Below are positions 19,227 to 28,211 of a stretch of 64,000 bases of DNA, piece after piece. Positions within the stretch are counted from its first letter, which is position 1, and the number at the start of each line of letters is the position of its first letter. Under the pieces are notes generated by a model. It was not told where the DNA came from and made no database searches. It saw only the letters and a list, made by a program, of their open reading frames with translations. The position numbers and the translations under genes were made by a program. Source of the DNA: Erythrobacter colymbi. Its GTDB lineage: Bacteria; Pseudomonadota; Alphaproteobacteria; Sphingomonadales; Sphingomonadaceae. The stretch covers positions 1 to 64,000 of the forward strand of contig NZ_MUYK01000004.1 in the NCBI RefSeq assembly GCF_002155685.1, in the 5' to 3' direction.

Positions 19227-20588
19227 TCACTCGGCCGGTTGCAGCGCGCCATCGGTGGCGGTGCCGGCGTCGCCGCCATCCACCGAGCCGGTCCGCGGAG
19301 CTTCCGGGGCCGTGTCCTTGCCGAGCACCGCTTCGGTGATCGAGAAGGGCAGCGGCTTGGGCACTTCGATCTGGCTGATGATCGGCAGGATCACCAGGAA
19401 GTGCAGGAAGTAGTAGGCGGTCGCGATCTGGCTGATCACCACGTAGGGCTGCTCCGCCGGAGCGCCGCCGCAGTAGAACAGCACGGCCATCGCCGGGATC
19501 AGGCCGAACCAGAAGAACTTCCGGAACAGCGGGCGATAGTGGCCCGAACGCACCGGGCTCTTGTCCAGCCAGGGCAAGATGAACCAGATCAGGATCGAGC
19601 CGAACATCGCGATCACGCCCAGCAGCTTCGCCTGCACCAGAATGATGCCGGTGAAGGGGATGGTGAGGTCGCCGGTGAAGGCGCGCAGGATCGCGTAGAA
19701 CGGCCAGAAGTACCATTCGGGAACGATGTGCGCCGGGGTCGAGAGCGGGTTCGCCTCGATGTAGTTGTCCGGGTGGCCCAGAGCGTTCGGCAGGAAGAAG
19801 ATCATGGTGGTGAACAGGATCAGCACCACGCCCAGACCGAAGCCGTCCTTGGCGGTGTAGTAGGGGTGGAACGGCACGGTGTCCGATTCCTGCTTCACTT
19901 CCACGCCGGTCGGGTTCGACGAGCCGGGGATGTGCAGCGCCCAGATGTGCAGGATCACGACCCCCGCGATCACGAAGGGCAGCAGGAAGTGCAGCGAGAA
20001 GAAGCGGTTCAGCGCGGCGTTGTCGGGCGCGAAGCCGCCCAGCAGCCACACCTGCAGCGGCTCGCCGACCAGCGGGATCGCCGAGAACAGGCCGGTGATC
20101 ACCTGCGCGCCCCAGTAGCTCATCTGGCCCCACGGCAGCACGTAGCCCATGAAGGCGGTCGCCATCATCAGGAGGAAGATGACCACGCCGAGCAGCCAGA
20201 TCATCTCGCGCGGCGCCTTGTACGACGAGTAGAAGAACCCGCGGAAGATGTGCATGTAGATGACGATGAAGAAGAAGCTCGCCCCGTTGGCGTGGGCGTA
20301 GCGCAGCATCCAGCCGTAGTTCACGTCGCGCATGATGTGCTCGACGGTGGCGAAGGCGACGAGGCCGTTGGCCGCGTAGTGCATCGCAAGGACGACGCCG
20401 GTGACGATCTGCACCACCAGGAAGAAGCCGGCGAGCACGCCGAAGTTCCACATGTAGTTGAGGTTGCGCGGCACCGGATAGCCGGCCCCGACCGCGTTGT
20501 AGACGAGGCGCGGCAGCGGCAGCTTCTCGTCAAGCCACTTGGTGAAGGCGGATTGCGGTTCGTATTGCTTGGCCCAGGCGAAACTCAT
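19227..20588 (-). CDS. petB: Cytochrome b of the bc1 complex
   Basis: 453 residues with about eight membrane helices. The two b hemes are bound by His99/His200 and His113/His214 (each pair H-x13-H), and the quinol-site PEWY motif is at 290-293. A hydrophilic C-terminal extension of about 35 residues ([13 protein letters not shown]...) goes beyond the core fold. It oxidises ubiquinol and runs the Q cycle with the Rieske protein and cytochrome c1. It lies 66 bases after petA in the same operon. Confidence 0.96.
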   Translation of the reverse strand: MSFAWAKQYEPQSAFTKWLDEKLPLPRLVYNAVGAGYPVPRNLNYMWNFGVLAGFFLVVQIVTGVVLAMHYAANGLVAFATVEHIMRDVNYGWMLRYAHANGASFFFIVIYMHIFRGFFYSSYKAPREMIWLLGVVIFLLMMATAFMGYVLPWGQMSYWGAQVITGLFSAIPLVGEPLQVWLLGGFAPDNAALNRFFSLHFLLPFVIAGVVILHIWALHIPGSSNPTGVEVKQESDTVPFHPYYTAKDGFGLGVVLILFTTMIFFLPNALGHPDNYIEANPLSTPAHIVPEWYFWPFYAILRAFTGDLTIPFTGIILVQAKLLGVIAMFGSILIWFILPWLDKSPVRSGHYRPLFRKFFWFGLIPAMAVLFYCGGAPAEQPYVVISQIATAYYFLHFLVILPIISQIEVPKPLPFSITEAVLGKDTAPEAPRTGSVDGGDAGTATDGALQPAE

Positions 20589-20654
20589 GGCGTTCTCTCG
20601 GCTTGATCGAAGGGGAAGGTCAGGCGGTTATCGTTGCGGCTCAGATACGCAAGC

Positions 20655-21218
20655 TTAGCCGACGCGGATGACGGCGTCGGACTTGAACTCGTAATCCGGA
20701 ACGTGGAGGTTCTTGGGTGCCGGACCTTTGCGGATGCGGGCGGCGGTGTCGTAGTGCGAACCGTGGCAGGGGCAGAAGTAGCCGCCGAAATCGCCGCGGT
20801 TCTCGCCTTCGGCCGCGCCCAGCGGCACGCAGCCGAGGTGGGTGCAGACGCCCATCGTCACCAGCAGGTCTTCGTGACCTTCCTTGGTGCGCTCGGCGAG
20901 GGTCTGGGGATCGCGCAGGGTGCTGGGATCGACTTCGTTGGCCTGCTTGATCTCGTCAGGGGTCAGGCGGCGGATGAACAGCGGCTGCTTGCGGAAGCTG
21001 GCCTTGATCGCCTGACCGGCAGCAATCGCGCTGACATCGACTTCGGTCGAGCTCGCGGCAAGCACGTCGGCCGAGGGGCTCATCTGCGAGATCAGCGGGA
21101 ACAGCACCGAAGCCGCACCCACGCCGGCGGTGCCGAGCGCGGCGATGTGGATCCAGTCGCGGCGGCGGACGCCGTCTTCGGCGAAGGTTTCGGTGGTAGC
21201 GGCCGTTTCAGTAGCCAT
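20655..21218 (-). CDS. petA: Rieske iron-sulfur protein of the bc1 complex
   Basis: 187 residues. A twin-arginine-like signal/anchor is present (RRRDWIHIAALGTAGVGAAS, about 18-37), matching the Tat export of bacterial Rieske proteins. The [2Fe-2S] ligands are Cys125/His127 in CTHLGC and Cys149/His152 in CPCHGS, with Cys130 and Cys151 forming the usual disulfide. First gene of petABC. Confidence 0.96.
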   Translation of the reverse strand: MATETAATTETFAEDGVRRRDWIHIAALGTAGVGAASVLFPLISQMSPSADVLAASSTEVDVSAIAAGQAIKASFRKQPLFIRRLTPDEIKQANEVDPSTLRDPQTLAERTKEGHEDLLVTMGVCTHLGCVPLGAAEGENRGDFGGYFCPCHGSHYDTAARIRKGPAPKNLHVPDYEFKSDAVIRVG

Positions 21219-21389
21219 TTCGTCTTACCCTGCTCGTTTTGCCGCGCCGGAAAGCCCTGCGCGGCGTGGTGTTCCAGTTAGGGGCCCGAAAACCCCTTGG
21301 CCGATCCGTCGATTGGTCCCTGCTTCCGGTCATCGCACGCCTGATGGCGAGCCCGACTTGAAACTTGGGCGGCGCAATTAACGGCAATC

Positions 21390-21418
21390 CTGCGAGATTC
21401 CAACCTCGTTTTCGTCAA
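21390..21418 (-). promoter_or_regulatory. Candidate promoter of petABC
   Basis: On the minus strand a TTGACG box (21418-21413) is followed after 17 bases by a weak -10-like hexamer (21395-21390), about 170 bases upstream of petA. The region 21219-21458 holds no gene. The -35 match is good and the -10 match poor, so this is tentative. Confidence 0.3.
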
Positions 21419-21458
21419 GTCGCGTTCGGGCCCATGCAAGGCAGGGTGCCGGGGTGCC

Positions 21459-22208
21459 TCAGGGCAGCGCGATCATGCTGATCTGCCGACCATAATTCGC
21501 CTCGCCGCCTTGCGTGGAGCGTCTGTGCGAGTGGTAACGCGCGACATGGGAGAATGTATCCCGCGCCGTATCCGCAATTTTGCTGAGCCCCGCCGCCGCG
21601 AGCCGCGCCATGATGAAGCCGGGTAGGTCGAAGTGCCAGCGCGGCACACCCTCGCGTTCCGGCGCGGGGGCGAAGAAGCGCGCGGCATCAGCAGGGAAGC
21701 GGTCGCGGAAGGCCGGGTCGACCTCGTAGCTGGCCTGCGCGATGGTCGGCCCGAGCACTGCGGCAATATTGGCGCGGGTGGCACCCAGCGCCTCCATCGC
21801 GGCGATGGTGTTCTCGAGCACGCCGTCCACCGCCCCGCGCCATCCGGCATGGGCGGCTCCAATGACGCCCGCTGCGCGGTCGGCGAACAGGATCGGACCG
21901 CAATCGGCGGTGACAATGCCGAGCACGATGCCGGGCGTCGCGGTGACGACCGCATCGGCGACGGGGCGGCCCTCGGCGGCATCGTCCCAGGCCTCGGTCA
22001 CGGTGACCACATCGGGCGAGTGCACCTGATGCGGCGCGGCGAGCCGGCCGCCCGGGCACAGCGATTGCGCCGCAGCGGCACGCAGCGCGCGTACATCCGC
22101 GCCGTCACCCGGCCCGCCGAAGCCGAACTGGTGCGCGCCTTCCTTGCTGCCGAAGAAGGCGTGCGGCACGCCCTCCAGCAGCGCTGCGGTGTCAGTCTGG
22201 AACTCCAC
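21459..22208 (-). CDS. pgeF: Peptidoglycan-editing/purine nucleoside phosphorylase-like protein (YfiH/PgeF)
   Basis: 249 residues of the multicopper-oxidase-related laccase-domain family. The conserved metal/active-site residues are visible: His63 in PHQVHS, Cys103 in TADCGPI and His120 in GAAHAGWRG. E. coli YfiH removes misincorporated L-Ser from peptidoglycan precursors, and human FAMIN homologues process purine nucleosides; which activity applies here is not known. The start is the GTG at 22208, 4 bases after the pepN stop, so the two genes are probably cotranscribed. Confidence 0.88.
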   Translation of the reverse strand: MEFQTDTAALLEGVPHAFFGSKEGAHQFGFGGPGDGADVRALRAAAAQSLCPGGRLAAPHQVHSPDVVTVTEAWDDAAEGRPVADAVVTATPGIVLGIVTADCGPILFADRAAGVIGAAHAGWRGAVDGVLENTIAAMEALGATRANIAAVLGPTIAQASYEVDPAFRDRFPADAARFFAPAPEREGVPRWHFDLPGFIMARLAAAGLSKIADTARDTFSHVARYHSHRRSTQGGEANYGRQISMIALP

Positions 22209-22212
22209 CCGC

Positions 22213-24873
22213 TCAGCCTTCCAGCGAGCGGCTGACCTGCTCGAAGGTATCGCGCGAGAGATTGCCTGCCGCGAGAATCCGCTCCAGCTCCGCCTTCATC
22301 AGCGCCGCCCGGCCCGGCTCGATCCGCCGCCACCGCCCGAGCGCCGGCACGAACTTCGCTGCGGTCTGCGGGTTGATCGGATCGAGCGCCAGAATGACGT
22401 CGGCGACCATCCGGTAGCCCTCGCCATCGGCCTTGTGGAACGCCTTGGGGTTGCCCGCAAAGGCCATATGGAGCGAGCGCACGCGGTTGGGGTTTCTCAG
22501 CGTGAAATCGGGATGCTCCGCCAGCGCGCGCACCTGCGCGATCACATCGGGGTGGAGCGACAGGGCCTGAAGCGTGAACCACTTGTCGATCACCAGCGCA
22601 TTGTCGCGGTAGCGCTCGTAGAAGGCGGCGAGCTTGTCCGCGCGCGCCGGGGTCTCGAGCCCGCACAGCACCATCAGCGCGCCCTGCCGGTCGGTCATGT
22701 TGTCGGCGGCGTCATACTGCGCGGCGGCAAGCTCGGCCGCCTTCGCGGGATCAGCCGCGGCGATCAGGCCCAGAGCGATGGTCTTGACCTTGCGCGCCCC
22801 GCGCCCGGCCGCATCATCGAGCGCCACGCCCGAGGCCCGCGCGTGGAGCGCCTGCAATTCGCCTGCGAGCGCCGTGCCGATGGTGGCTTTCAGCCCCTCG
22901 CGCGCGGTATGGATCGCGCCGGGATCGGCCTTGCGCTCTCCGGTTGCCATCGCCTCGAACAGGTAGGTCTCAGAGGGGAGCACCAGCAGTTCGCCGCGCA
23001 TCGCATCCTCGAGCGCATTGTCGGCGAGGCTCGAGCGGAAGGCGCCGATGATCGCCGCCTCGCCAGCGGCCTGCGCCTCGGGCGAGAGGGCGCCGCTGGC
23101 GGTGCCGACGAGATGCCCGACCGCCAGCTCCTGCAAGGCTTCCGAGCGGGCGAAGGGATCATCGTCATGCGCCGCAAGGAACACGAGATCCTCGCGCGCC
23201 AGATCGCGTTCGATCACGATGGGGGCGGTGAAGCCGCGGTTGATCGAGACCACCGGATCGGGCCCGGCGAGCGGGAGAGTGAAGGTCTGCTCTTCCTCCT
23301 CCAGCACCACCAGCTGCTCGGCCCCGAGCGCGCCGCTGCGCGAATGCACGGCGATTTTCAGCGGGATCGGCATCGGCAGCTTGTCGGGCTGGCCGGGCGT
23401 GACGGGGACGGTCTGCTTGAGGGTCAGCTTGAGGGTGTCACCTTGGGTCGCCTGCGACACGGTGACGCGCGGAGTGCCCGCCTGCGAATACCAGCGGCGG
23501 AAGCGCGTGAGGTCGATCCCCGCCCCGTCCTCGATCGCCTTGACGAAATCCTCGCAGGTCGCAGCTTCCCCGTCGTGCCGGTCGAAATAGAGGTCGGTGC
23601 CCGCCCGGAACCGCGCCTCGCCCACCATCGAACGCATCATGCGGATGACTTCCGCGCCCTTGTTGTAGACGGTGGCGGTGTAGAAGTTGCTGATCTCGCG
23701 GTAGGAATCCGGGCGGATCGGATGCGCCAAGGGCCCCGCATCCTCGGGGAACTGCGCCGCGCGCAGGATGCGCACATCCTCGATCCGCTTTACGGCCTCG
23801 CCCCGCATGTCCTGCGAGAACAGCTGGTCGCGCAGCACGGTGAAGCCCTCTTTCAGCGAGAGCTGGAACCAGTCGCGGCAGGTCACGCGGTTGCCCGACC
23901 AGTTGTGGAAGTATTCGTGCGCGATCACGCCCTCGACCGCGTCGAAATCCGCATCGGTCGCGGTGTCGGGGTCGGCCAGCACATACTTGGTGTTGAAGAC
24001 GTTGAGGCCCTTGTTCTCCATCGCCCCCATGTTGAAGTCGCTGACGGCGACGATGTTGTAGAGATCGAGGTCATATTCGCGGCCGAACACGTCCTCGTCC
24101 CACTTCATCGAGCGGTGCAGGCTTTCGAGCGCGTGGTCGGTGCGCGCGAGGTCTTCCGCACGCACCCAGACATTGCACTCGACCACGCGGCCCGAGCGGG
24201 TGGTGAAAGGCTTGGAATTCGCCACCAGATCGCCCGCGACCAGCGCGAAGAGGTAGGACGGCTTGGGCCAGGGATCGTGCCACTCGGCCCAGTGGGTGCC
24301 ATCGGCGTTCTCGCCCGCGGCCACCCGGTTGCCGTTGCACAGCAGGATCGGGAAGGCGGCACGCTCGCCCTCCATCCTCACGGCATAGGTCGAGAGCACA
24401 TCGGGCCGGTCGGGGAAGAAGGTGATGCGGCGGAAGCCTTCCGATTCGCACTGGGTGCAGAGCATGCCGTTCGAGGCGTAGAGCCCCATCAGCTGGGTGT
24501 TCGCCGAGGGGTCAATGGTGGTGACCACCTCGACCGTGTGCTTCGCGCCCGGCAGGGTGACGATCAGGTCGGGGCCGTCCATCCGCCAATCGGCGGGCGC
24601 GCCATCGACTGTCACGCTCTCAGGCGTGATGCTGTCGCCGTTGAGGCGCAGCTCGGGCGAGGCGTCGGCGGCGGGGTTGCGTTCGACCGTCAGAGTCGCG
24701 GTCACCCTGGTTGCCTCCAGCCCCAGCCGGAAATCGAGCTGCGTCGTCGGCACGGCCCACGCGAAAGGCGTGTAATCCTCGCGCCGGATCACGGGGGGCT
24801 CGTGCGGGGTGGGAGCGCCGTCGGCGATCTGGGGGTTGCCGTCGGGGGTGGTGGGGGTGGTTGCGATGTCCAT
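22213..24873 (-). CDS. pepN: Aminopeptidase N (M1 zinc metallopeptidase)
   Basis: 886 residues, the normal size for the E. coli-type PepN. The substrate-anchoring GAMEN motif is at 283-287, and the zinc site HEYFH (His319, Glu320, His323) is completed by Glu342 in LKEGFTV. It trims N-terminal residues from peptides in the cytoplasm. The reading frame stays open for 14 codons further upstream, but those lie in a dispersed palindromic repeat (24888-24955). The ATG at 24873, giving MDIATTPTT, is the sensible start. Confidence 0.95.
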   Translation of the reverse strand: MDIATTPTTPDGNPQIADGAPTPHEPPVIRREDYTPFAWAVPTTQLDFRLGLEATRVTATLTVERNPAADASPELRLNGDSITPESVTVDGAPADWRMDGPDLIVTLPGAKHTVEVVTTIDPSANTQLMGLYASNGMLCTQCESEGFRRITFFPDRPDVLSTYAVRMEGERAAFPILLCNGNRVAAGENADGTHWAEWHDPWPKPSYLFALVAGDLVANSKPFTTRSGRVVECNVWVRAEDLARTDHALESLHRSMKWDEDVFGREYDLDLYNIVAVSDFNMGAMENKGLNVFNTKYVLADPDTATDADFDAVEGVIAHEYFHNWSGNRVTCRDWFQLSLKEGFTVLRDQLFSQDMRGEAVKRIEDVRILRAAQFPEDAGPLAHPIRPDSYREISNFYTATVYNKGAEVIRMMRSMVGEARFRAGTDLYFDRHDGEAATCEDFVKAIEDGAGIDLTRFRRWYSQAGTPRVTVSQATQGDTLKLTLKQTVPVTPGQPDKLPMPIPLKIAVHSRSGALGAEQLVVLEEEEQTFTLPLAGPDPVVSINRGFTAPIVIERDLAREDLVFLAAHDDDPFARSEALQELAVGHLVGTASGALSPEAQAAGEAAIIGAFRSSLADNALEDAMRGELLVLPSETYLFEAMATGERKADPGAIHTAREGLKATIGTALAGELQALHARASGVALDDAAGRGARKVKTIALGLIAAADPAKAAELAAAQYDAADNMTDRQGALMVLCGLETPARADKLAAFYERYRDNALVIDKWFTLQALSLHPDVIAQVRALAEHPDFTLRNPNRVRSLHMAFAGNPKAFHKADGEGYRMVADVILALDPINPQTAAKFVPALGRWRRIEPGRAALMKAELERILAAGNLSRDTFEQVSRSLEG

Positions 24874-24887
24874 GCGGCTGTCTCTAC

Positions 24888-24955
24888 CCGTTCGTGTCGA
24901 GCGAAGTCGAGACACCTTAGACCAATGGCCTCTCGACTTCGCCCGAGGCGAACGG
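24888..24955. repeat. Intergenic inverted repeat, family 1 (copy a)
   Basis: A 68-base element bounded by CCGTTCG and CGAACGG. It contains GTGTCGAGCGAAGTCGAGAC near one end and CTCTCGACTTCGCCCGAGG near the other, so it can fold into a long cruciform. It lies between divergent pepN and the YeeZ-like gene. A second copy is at 31770-31836. Confidence 0.85.
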
Positions 24956-24967
24956 CAGGAAGGGGCT

Positions 24968-25762
24968 ATGGCGAACCTCCTGATCTTCGGCCTTGGCTAC
25001 ACCGCCGGGCGCATTGCCGCCGCCATGCAGGCGAAGGGGTGGCAAGTCCGCGCAACGGGGAGCGCGGGCGACATCGCCTTTGCCGACCGCGAGGCAGTGT
25101 TGGCGGCGATCGGCGGGGCGAGCCACATCCTCTCCTCTGTCCCGCCCGACCGGAGCACCGGGGGCGATCCGGTGCTGGAGGCCTATGGCGAGGCGCTCTC
25201 CGGCAAGGCGCTATTCTACCTCTCCTCGACCGGGGTCTATGGCGACCGTGAGGGCGCATGGGTGGACGAGGCGACACCGACCATCGCGCAGAGCGGGGAG
25301 GGTCGCAGGAATGCGCGGGCCGAGGCCGACCTCGCCTGGCTCGGCATGGGCGCGCGGGCCTTCCGTCTGCCGGGGATCTACGGCCCGGGGCGCTCGGCGC
25401 TCGACCGGGCGCGCGAGGGCAAGGCGCGGCGGATGGACATTCCCGGGCAGGTCTTCAGCCGCGTCCATGTCGACGACATTGCAAGCGGCGTGGTCGCGGC
25501 GCTGGTGCAGGGCGCACCCGCGGGTGCCTACAACCTCGGCGACGATTGCCCGTGCAGCGGCAACGAAGTGACCGAACACGCCTGCCGTCTGCTCGGCCTG
25601 CCCCTGCCGCCGCTGGAGTCGCTGGAGGAGGCGAACCTCTCGGAGATGGCGCGCGGGTTCTACATGGAGAACCGCCGCGTCGCGAACGGCAAGGCCAAGC
25701 GCGTGCTGGGGTGGACGCCGCGCTATCCGACCTATGTCGAGGGTTTGGCTGCCCTCCTTTGA
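24968..25762 (+). CDS. YeeZ-like NAD(P)-binding sugar-epimerase-fold protein
   Basis: 264 residues of the extended-SDR fold. The nucleotide-binding turn is at the N-terminus (IFGLGYTAGR, 6-15). YLSSTGVYGD (84-93) and FRLPGIYGPGRS (132-143) match the epimerase family. The usual YxxxK catalytic lysine is not obvious after Tyr91, which is typical of the YeeZ group, whose reaction is unknown. The ATG at 24968 follows AGGAAGGGG. The gene is monocistronic and diverges from pepN. Confidence 0.8.
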   Translation: MANLLIFGLGYTAGRIAAAMQAKGWQVRATGSAGDIAFADREAVLAAIGGASHILSSVPPDRSTGGDPVLEAYGEALSGKALFYLSSTGVYGDREGAWVDEATPTIAQSGEGRRNARAEADLAWLGMGARAFRLPGIYGPGRSALDRAREGKARRMDIPGQVFSRVHVDDIASGVVAALVQGAPAGAYNLGDDCPCSGNEVTEHACRLLGLPLPPLESLEEANLSEMARGFYMENRRVANGKAKRVLGWTPRYPTYVEGLAALL

Positions 25763-25764
25763 TT

Positions 25765-25866
25765 CGTCATTGCGAGCGCAGCGAAGCAATCCATGGAATG
25801 CCCTCGCCGCAATCCGCGATGTCCGGCCTTGGATTGCCGCGTCGCCTTCGGCTCCTCGCAATGACG
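25765..25866. repeat. Intergenic inverted repeat, family 2 (copy a)
   Basis: About 102 bases with near-complementary ends CGTCATTGCGAG and CTCGCAATGACG and internal CAATCCATG-type blocks. It sits between the convergent ends of the YeeZ-like gene and the EamA gene. Other copies: 48272-48370, 53927-54046 and 55750-55849. Confidence 0.88.
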
Positions 25867-25876
25867 ATGGTAGGGC

Positions 25877-26824
25877 CTACCTCCGCAGCGCCCCGCTCTG
25901 CTGCACCTGCACCGCCTTCACACGGCGTGCGCGCAGGGCGAGGCCCATCCCCGTCAGCGCCAGCGCCATCCCGCTCGCAGACAGCATGTCCCACCTGAAC
26001 CCTTCGAACAGGGTCGAAAGCAGCATCGCCACGCACACCGTGACGATCGCATTGTAGGCCGTCCGCCCCGCCCCGATCTCGCGCACCAGGTTGTAGTGCA
26101 GCGGGAAGGTCACAACCGATCCGATGATCGCGAGATAGGCCGTCCCCGCCCAGAACTGCCATGCGGTCGGCGCCTGCGGCGCGCCTTCGGTGACCAAGGC
26201 ATAGACGAAGTCGAAGGCGGTGCCATAGAGCATCGCCCAGGCGAGCAGGCTCACCATCGGCACCCCGCGTCCGGTCGGGTTGGCCTGCACCACGTTGGCG
26301 ATCGAGGCCGCGAGCATACCGCAGATCGCCAGCACGATGCCGAGACCCACATCGCCCCCGAGCGGGGCCGCGTTCCATTCGTGCACCAGCAGCAGCGCGA
26401 CGCCGACGATGGCGACGAGGCTCCCGCCGATGAAGCCGCCCTGCACCCGCTCGCCGATGAACACCCGCGCAAAGATCGCGTTGGGCACCATCAGCAGCGC
26501 GAACATCACCGCGACGATGCCGGACGTGATGTGCTGTTCGGAGTGGTAGACGAACAGGAAGTTGCCCGAAAACTGCGCGATCCCCACGCCCAGCGCCAGC
26601 AATTGCTCAGGCCGGTTGAGCTTCAGGCGATTGCCCATCGCCACCGCCAGCACGAACAGCGCGGGGGTCGCAAACATGAAGCGGAAGAACACGCCCCACG
26701 CGGCGGGCACATCGGCAATCTGGCCGGTGATGACGAACCAGGTCGAGCCCCAGATCGTCCCCGTCAGCATGAAGGGGATCAGCACCTTGGGGCTGAGCAT
26801 CGACGGCGCGGCAGCCTCGCTCAT
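25877..26824 (-). CDS. EamA-family (DMT) transporter
   Basis: 315 residues with ten predicted membrane helices in two five-helix EamA repeats (about 10-145 and 155-295). Members export metabolites or amino acids; the substrate is unknown here. The ATG at 26824 overlaps the upstream threonine aldolase stop as ATGA, so the two are translationally coupled. The protein ends in a short basic/polar tail (RARRVKAVQVQQSGALRR). The coupling suggests, weakly, an amino-acid-related export role. Confidence 0.85.
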   Translation of the reverse strand: MSEAAAPSMLSPKVLIPFMLTGTIWGSTWFVITGQIADVPAAWGVFFRFMFATPALFVLAVAMGNRLKLNRPEQLLALGVGIAQFSGNFLFVYHSEQHITSGIVAVMFALLMVPNAIFARVFIGERVQGGFIGGSLVAIVGVALLLVHEWNAAPLGGDVGLGIVLAICGMLAASIANVVQANPTGRGVPMVSLLAWAMLYGTAFDFVYALVTEGAPQAPTAWQFWAGTAYLAIIGSVVTFPLHYNLVREIGAGRTAYNAIVTVCVAMLLSTLFEGFRWDMLSASGMALALTGMGLALRARRVKAVQVQQSGALRR

Positions 26825-27840
26825 AGCGCGGCGATGGCCCGGCCGAGTGCCTGCGCGTCCTCGGGGCGGGTGTTCCATGCGGTGACGAAGCGGGCGGAAT
26901 CCGCGCCCCAGTCATAGAAGGCGAAGTCCTGCGCCCGCAGCGCCTCGCGCTCGGCAGAAGTCAGGCGCACGAAGAGCTCGTTGGCCTCGACCGGATGAAG
27001 CAGTCGGTCGGCGCAGCCCGAGGCGACTTCCTGCGCCGCGGCATTCGCGTGGGCGGCGTTGGCAAGCCAGAGATCATCCTCGAGCATCGCGAGGATCTGC
27101 GCCGCGAGATAGCGGCCCTTGCATTGCAGGTGGCCTGCGCGCTTGCGGCGGTAGCGCACCTGCATCGCGGCCTCGGGATCGAACAGCACCACGGCTTCCG
27201 CCCCCATCCCGCCGTTCTTGATGAAGCCGAAGGCGAGGCTGTCGACCGGGCCGCTCGCTGCGCGCGCCGCCTCTTCCGCTGAGCCGCCGAGGAAGGCCGC
27301 CGCATTGGCAAAGCGCGCCCCGTCCATGTGAAGGCCGAGGCGGCGCTCCTTCGCAAAGGCCCCGAGCGCGGCGAGTTCGGCCGGCGTGTAGGCGCGGCCA
27401 TATTCGCTCGCCTGCGTGATCGCGATGGCGTGCGGCTGCACCTGATGCACGTCATTGCGGATCGGATCGACCAGCGCGGCGATATCGGCGGGGGTCAGCT
27501 TCGCGCCCTCGCCTTCTGCCAGCATCAGCTTGGCGCCGTGGAGGAAGAAGCCGGGCGCCCCGCCCTCGTCCACCTCGATGTGCGCCTCGCGGTGGCACAC
27601 CACGCCGCCGTGGGGCGCGCACATGGTGGCGAGCGCGAGACAGTTCGCCGCCGTCCCCGTCGCCACCCACAGCGCGGCGCACTCGCGCCCGAACAGCGCG
27701 GTGAAACGGGCGTCGAGTTCGGCGGAGAGCCTGTCCCCGTCGTACGGATTGTCCGGCTGGTCGGCAGCGCGCATCGCGTCCCACAGCTTGGGGTGGACGG
27801 CAGCGGCGTTGTCGGACAGGAAGGGTTTGGCGAGCGTCAT
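26821..27840 (-). CDS. ltaE: Low-specificity L-threonine aldolase
   Basis: 339 residues, a fold-type I PLP enzyme cleaving L-threonine or allo-threonine to glycine and acetaldehyde. The Schiff-base lysine is Lys208 in LAFGFIKNGGMGAEA; the cofactor-binding HMDGARFANA segment is at 171-180 and the N-terminal SDNAAAVHP at 9-17. It is of the Pseudomonas/alphaproteobacterial type rather than the E. coli type. It is the first gene of a two-gene operon with the EamA transporter. Confidence 0.9.
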   Translation of the reverse strand: MTLAKPFLSDNAAAVHPKLWDAMRAADQPDNPYDGDRLSAELDARFTALFGRECAALWVATGTAANCLALATMCAPHGGVVCHREAHIEVDEGGAPGFFLHGAKLMLAEGEGAKLTPADIAALVDPIRNDVHQVQPHAIAITQASEYGRAYTPAELAALGAFAKERRLGLHMDGARFANAAAFLGGSAEEAARAASGPVDSLAFGFIKNGGMGAEAVVLFDPEAAMQVRYRRKRAGHLQCKGRYLAAQILAMLEDDLWLANAAHANAAAQEVASGCADRLLHPVEANELFVRLTSAEREALRAQDFAFYDWGADSARFVTAWNTRPEDAQALGRAIAAL

Positions 27841-27893
27841 CGAACCTCGCCATTAACCGCACTTGCGGGCGTGACAAGCGGGAGGAGCCACCG

Positions 27894-28211
27894 ATGCACG
27901 AAGAAAGCGCAAAGCCGACAATCACCCACCATGTGCAGGGCGCAGGCGGACGCTATGTCGCGGTGCTCGAAGGCGAGGTCGAGCAGGGCTATCTCGAATG
28001 GGAGCCGGGCGGCTCGCGGGAGGGCAAGGAAGTCCGCATCGCCGCGCACACCATCGTGCCCCGCGCGATCGGCGGGCGCGGCGTGGCGGGCGCGCTGGTC
28101 GAGCGGCTGATCGAGGATGCCGCGCGGCAGGGCTTCCTGATCCGCCCCGATTGTTCCTACGTGGCGAGGAAGTTTTCCGAGAACCCCGGCTGGGCCGAAT
28201 TCAGGGCCTGA
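27894..28211 (+). CDS. Small GNAT-fold N-acetyltransferase-like protein (YidJ/COG2388 type)
   Basis: 105 residues with the compact GNAT core. A possible acetyl-CoA loop is GGRGVAGALVERLIEDA (about 62-78), and the terminal CSYVARKFSENPGW block (about 86-99) is characteristic of this small family. Substrate unknown. The ATG at 27894 is preceded by GGGAGGAGCC. Its last 55 bases overlap, tail to tail, the 3' end of the PH-domain gene on the other strand. Confidence 0.85.
   Translation: MHEESAKPTITHHVQGAGGRYVAVLEGEVEQGYLEWEPGGSREGKEVRIAAHTIVPRAIGGRGVAGALVERLIEDAARQGFLIRPDCSYVARKFSENPGWAEFRA

Noticed and set aside
24874..24915. N-terminal extension of aminopeptidase N
   Set aside because: The extra codons derive from a dispersed palindromic repeat and lack a ribosome-binding site; ATG 24873 is preferred.
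24888..24955. Possible CRISPR-like repeat
   Set aside because: Only two distant copies, no regular spacers and no cas genes; it is a dispersed palindrome.
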